From CAVVFX01 sp963777595 (GTDB lineage: Bacteria; Acidobacteriota; Terriglobia; Bryobacterales; Bryobacteraceae), in assembly GCA_963777595.1 (NCBI GenBank), contig CAVZRE010000046.1, positions 1-64,000 of the forward strand: 64,000 bases of DNA. Reading direction: 5' to 3'. The notes beneath the pieces are model-generated. The model had not been told where the DNA came from. It was given only the letters and a program-made list of their open reading frames with translations, and did no database searches. Position numbers and translations under genes: made by a program. Position 1 is the stretch's first letter. Every line of letters begins with the position of its first letter. This document shows, one piece after another, positions 61,183-64,000 of the stretch.

Positions 61183-62169
61183 ATGAGTCTGATATCGATC
61201 GTCGTACCCACCCACAACGAAATTGCCAACGTGGAACCGCTTTACCACCGGCTCGTCACCGTCTTTGACGGGCTTCCCGGCTACGATTTCGAATTGATCT
61301 TCTCCGACGACAGTACGGATTCTACTCCCCAAAAGATCGCCGCCATGCGAGCCGAAGACTCGCGGATCAAGCTGGTGCGCCTTTCCCGCCGCTTCGGCCA
61401 GGCGATCGCCGTCAGCGCCGGCATCGATCGCGCTTCCGGTGATGCTCTCATCATGATGGATGCCGATCTTCAGGATCCGCCGGAATCCATCGTGCTGCTC
61501 TTGGAACAGTGGCGCAAAGGATATGAGATTGTCTATGTGCAGCGTTCCAGCGGTTCGACCTACGCCCTTTATAAGTTATTCTCCTTTTTGTTTTACCGGC
61601 TGCTGCGCAAGATATCCTCCGTCGATATCCCGGTCGACGCGGGCGAGTTCCGTCTCCTCGATCGTAAGGTAGTCGAATATCTACGAAGGTTGACTGAGCA
61701 CACCCGCTATCTGCGTGGGCTGACGATTCTTCCGGGCTTCCGCCAGATAGGGATTCAGATACAACGGGCAGACCGTCAGCATGGTCAGACGAACTATAAT
61801 TTCAGACGCTCCATGCTGGTTGCGATCGATGGCATCTTATCGTTTTCCGCTTTGCCGCTTCGCCTGGCAAGTCTGCTGGGTGCTCTTACCACCCTCTCCA
61901 GTTTTATGATGGCTGTGGTCTATACGGTATGGAAAATTATTAACCCAAGTATCATGGGCCCTGGCTGGGCCGGCATCATGGTCAGCATTATGTTCTTCGG
62001 CGGCTGCCAGCTGCTCGCGCTCGGAATCCTCGGAGAGTACATCGCCAGAGTCTTCGTCGAAGTTCAGAACCGCCCCGTCTATTGGATCGATTACGAACTG
62101 GGGTTCAACGAAACCGAAGTTCAACAGAGCGCCGCCGTTGGAAGCCGTCAGTATCGATCGCGCTTGTAG
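61183..62169 (+). CDS. GT2 undecaprenyl-phosphate glycosyltransferase (GtrB/ArnC-like)
   Basis: The 328-residue protein has ISIVVPTHNEIANVEPL, FSDDSTDST, the metal site MMDADLQDPPES (about 93-104) and DAGEFRLLDRKVVEYLRRL, all typical of GtrB/ArnC/DPM1 enzymes. Two C-terminal helices (about 222-285) fix it in the membrane. It would make an undecaprenyl-phosphate sugar, probably for the GT39-like enzyme two genes upstream. It follows the epimerase gene by 50 bases in the same direction. Confidence 0.92.
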   Translation: MSLISIVVPTHNEIANVEPLYHRLVTVFDGLPGYDFELIFSDDSTDSTPQKIAAMRAEDSRIKLVRLSRRFGQAIAVSAGIDRASGDALIMMDADLQDPPESIVLLLEQWRKGYEIVYVQRSSGSTYALYKLFSFLFYRLLRKISSVDIPVDAGEFRLLDRKVVEYLRRLTEHTRYLRGLTILPGFRQIGIQIQRADRQHGQTNYNFRRSMLVAIDGILSFSALPLRLASLLGALTTLSSFMMAVVYTVWKIINPSIMGPGWAGIMVSIMFFGGCQLLALGILGEYIARVFVEVQNRPVYWIDYELGFNETEVQQSAAVGSRQYRSRL

Positions 62170-62242
62170 CTCATTCTTCCGCCACCCCCGTCGCCAGCAG
62201 CCCGAGAGCCCGAGAGCCGCAATATACTTGTATACTCTCCCT

Positions 62243-64000
62243 ATGACGGGCCCTTTACGTTTGTCGTCGATATCACTACTCCTCGCCCTTAGCGCGCTCT
62301 CTGTTTCCGCTCAGGTGAATATGCTCACCGGCCAATACGATGTCTCACGCACGGGAGCCAATTTGAAGGAGGCCACGCTGCGAGTCTCCAATGTGAATGC
62401 CGCCCAATTCGGTAAGCTGTTCACGCGCCTGGTGGATGGACAGATTTACGCCCAGCCGCTCTACGTCGCTAACCTGAGGATCCCTGGCCAAGGCGTACAC
62501 AACGTGCTGTTTGTGGCCACCATGAATAATTCCATCTATGCCTTTGACGCGGACGATCCCGCGCTCTCCGGCCCGCTATGGCACGTGAACCTGGGGCCCG
62601 CGATCCCGATTACCGGAGTGATCAACGGCTCGATTGGCATCCTGAGTACGCCCGTGATCGACCTGGAGAGCCAGACCCTCTTCGCAGCCGCTCAGACGCT
62701 GGTGAATCAGACACAGACGCTTCGCTTGCACGCGCTCGACCTGAGTACCGGCCTCGAAAAGAATAACGGCCCCGTCACTGTCGCTGCGAGCGTTCCCGGC
62801 AAAGGCTATGACAACCGCAATGGGATTGTCACGCTTTCCTTCGCTAACACCCGGCAGATCCAGCGTCCGGCCTTGCTGCTGGCAAACGGGCTTGTGTATC
62901 TTGGACTCGGCAGCTACGGCGATATCGATTATTACCATGGCTGGCTGCTTGCATATTTTGCCGCCAATCTGGCCTTTCCGCCGGCCGTGTTCAACGCCAC
63001 CCCGAACGGGGGAGAAGGAGCGATCTGGCAATCCGGAGGTGGACCGGCGGCCGACGACGCCGGCAACGTATATGTCATCTCCGGCAATGGCTCGTTTGAC
63101 CGGACTGCCGATTTCGGCGAAAGTTTCATCAAGCTTTCAGGAGGCGGCCTGCATCTGCTCGATTTCTTCACGCCGAACGACTGGGCCTCGCTCAATCCGT
63201 CCGACCTCGATTTCGGCAACTCCGGTCCCATGCTGATCCCCGGAACGAATCTGGCAGTCGGTGCGGACAAGCAAGGCCAGGTCTACGCCGTCGATCGCAA
63301 CCACATGGGTGGACTCGAAACCAGCATTGCATCGGCCCAGATTTTCACGGCCTCCACCGGAGGCATCAATGGACAGGCGTTCTGGAACCGTTCTCCCAAT
63401 CCGCTGCTCTATGTGTGGGGATGGAACGACGTCCTCAAATCCTATGCGCTGGCCAACGGACGCTTTGAGAGCGCGCCCGTGAGCCAGGGCTCTTATACAG
63501 CAAATTTCCCCGGCGGGATGATGACGGTTTCAGCCGATGGGAGCACTGTCGGAACCGGCATCGTGTGGGCCCTCACGTCGCCTCAGGACGCTCTCCGCGT
63601 TTCAGTGCCCGGAACCTTGCGCGCCTTCGATGCCGGGAATCTCTCGCATGAACTATGGGACAGCGACCAGAATCAGGCTCGCGATCAACTCGGAAGCCTC
63701 TCTAAATTCACTGCGCCCACCGTGGTCAATGGCAAGGTGTACGCCGCCACGTTTTCCAACCAGGTTGCCGTCTACGGCCTGCTTTGCGGCTCCGACGTCA
63801 CCGATGCCGTGCGGGTCGCCAGCCGGGCGTTTCAGTTTGAACCGGGTCAGCAGGTTCAGCAGTCCGTAACCATTACGAACACCGCGAGCCAGGCGATCGC
63901 GGGTCCCTTGTTCCTTGTGCTCGATTCGTTGAGTCACGGCGCAGTACTAAAGAATGCGGCTGGCGCCACCTCGTGTGCAGCGCCTGCCGGCAGTCCGTAC
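62243..64000 (+). CDS. Secreted PQQ-type beta-propeller repeat protein, cut by the window end
   Basis: An open frame starts at ATG 62243 and runs without a stop through the last base, giving 586 visible residues. The signal peptide is about 1-23 (LLLALSALSVSAQ). Propeller-like repeats follow with patterns such as VLFVATMNNSIYAFDADD, GILSTPVIDLES, ADDAGNVYVISGNGS and TVVNGKVYAATFSNQVAVYG, as in PQQ-like quinoprotein repeats. The last visible part (about 530-586, FQFEPGQQVQQSVTITNT) begins an Ig-like domain common in acidobacterial secreted proteins. A TATACT box lies a few bases upstream. The C-terminus is missing here. Confidence 0.85.
   Translation, partial: MTGPLRLSSISLLLALSALSVSAQVNMLTGQYDVSRTGANLKEATLRVSNVNAAQFGKLFTRLVDGQIYAQPLYVANLRIPGQGVHNVLFVATMNNSIYAFDADDPALSGPLWHVNLGPAIPITGVINGSIGILSTPVIDLESQTLFAAAQTLVNQTQTLRLHALDLSTGLEKNNGPVTVAASVPGKGYDNRNGIVTLSFANTRQIQRPALLLANGLVYLGLGSYGDIDYYHGWLLAYFAANLAFPPAVFNATPNGGEGAIWQSGGGPAADDAGNVYVISGNGSFDRTADFGESFIKLSGGGLHLLDFFTPNDWASLNPSDLDFGNSGPMLIPGTNLAVGADKQGQVYAVDRNHMGGLETSIASAQIFTASTGGINGQAFWNRSPNPLLYVWGWNDVLKSYALANGRFESAPVSQGSYTANFPGGMMTVSADGSTVGTGIVWALTSPQDALRVSVPGTLRAFDAGNLSHELWDSDQNQARDQLGSLSKFTAPTVVNGKVYAATFSNQVAVYGLLCGSDVTDAVRVASRAFQFEPGQQVQQSVTITNTASQAIAGPLFLVLDSLSHGAVLKNAAGATSCAAPAGSPY

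Overview
The window is a roughly 59%-GC, gene-dense chromosomal segment that looks like an Acidobacteriota genome (Bryobacterales/Solibacter-like). That placement is an inference from the style of the secreted SBBP, PQQ-propeller and DUF2341 proteins, the DUF433/DUF5615 pair and the layout of the polysaccharide locus. No rRNA, tRNA, CRISPR array or intact insertion sequence was found. Almost the whole window is one very large surface-polysaccharide locus.

Left edge (1-2.9 kb): a tyrosine recombinase that stops before its nucleophile, a 38-bp lox-like palindrome beside it, a small DNA-binding-like protein, and an OmpR-type response regulator with Ser in place of the phospho-acceptor Asp. Regulatory block (2.9-6.2 kb, minus strand): J-domain membrane protein, TPR protein, NusG/RfaH-type antiterminator and a zinc-ribbon membrane protein. 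Core export operon (6.3-25.6 kb, plus strand): FecR-like protein, O-antigen ligase/polymerase, ribbon-helix-helix protein, Wza-like exporter, Wzc-like tyrosine kinase/co-polymerase, Wzx flippase, methyltransferases, glycosyltransferases of families GT9, GT2, GT4 and GT26 (including one with two fused GT4 modules), a second Wzy-like protein and a large secreted beta-propeller protein.

Middle (25.6-33.9 kb): a sugar aminotransferase, a GT4 enzyme, a second flippase and a dedicated acyl-building set (KAS III, acyl carrier protein, hexapeptide transferase, ketoreductase, MaoC-SDR fusion). Together these could make a hydroxyacyl group and attach it to an amino sugar. Then come three secreted proteins (34-39.6 kb), a methyltransferase, a badly frameshifted membrane glycosyltransferase, a GT2, a methyltransferase-like protein, an OafA-type acyltransferase and a third Wzy-like protein (to 47.3 kb), and a DUF433/DUF5615 toxin-antitoxin-like pair.

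Right part (48.5-64 kb): a deacetylase-like protein, a GNAT-like protein, an FkbH glyceryl-ACP synthase with its own carrier protein, a fused heptose guanylyltransferase/phosphatase and a heptose kinase (GDP-D-glycero-D-manno-heptose route), two methyltransferases, a PEP-CTERM protein, a GT39 enzyme, a sugar epimerase, a GtrB-like GT2 and a PQQ-propeller protein cut by the window end. The genes fit synthesis of one or more heteropolysaccharides carrying heptose, amino-sugar, acyl, glyceryl and methyl decorations, with Wzx/Wzy-type export. No initiating phosphoglycosyltransferase, GmhA or exosortase is visible here.
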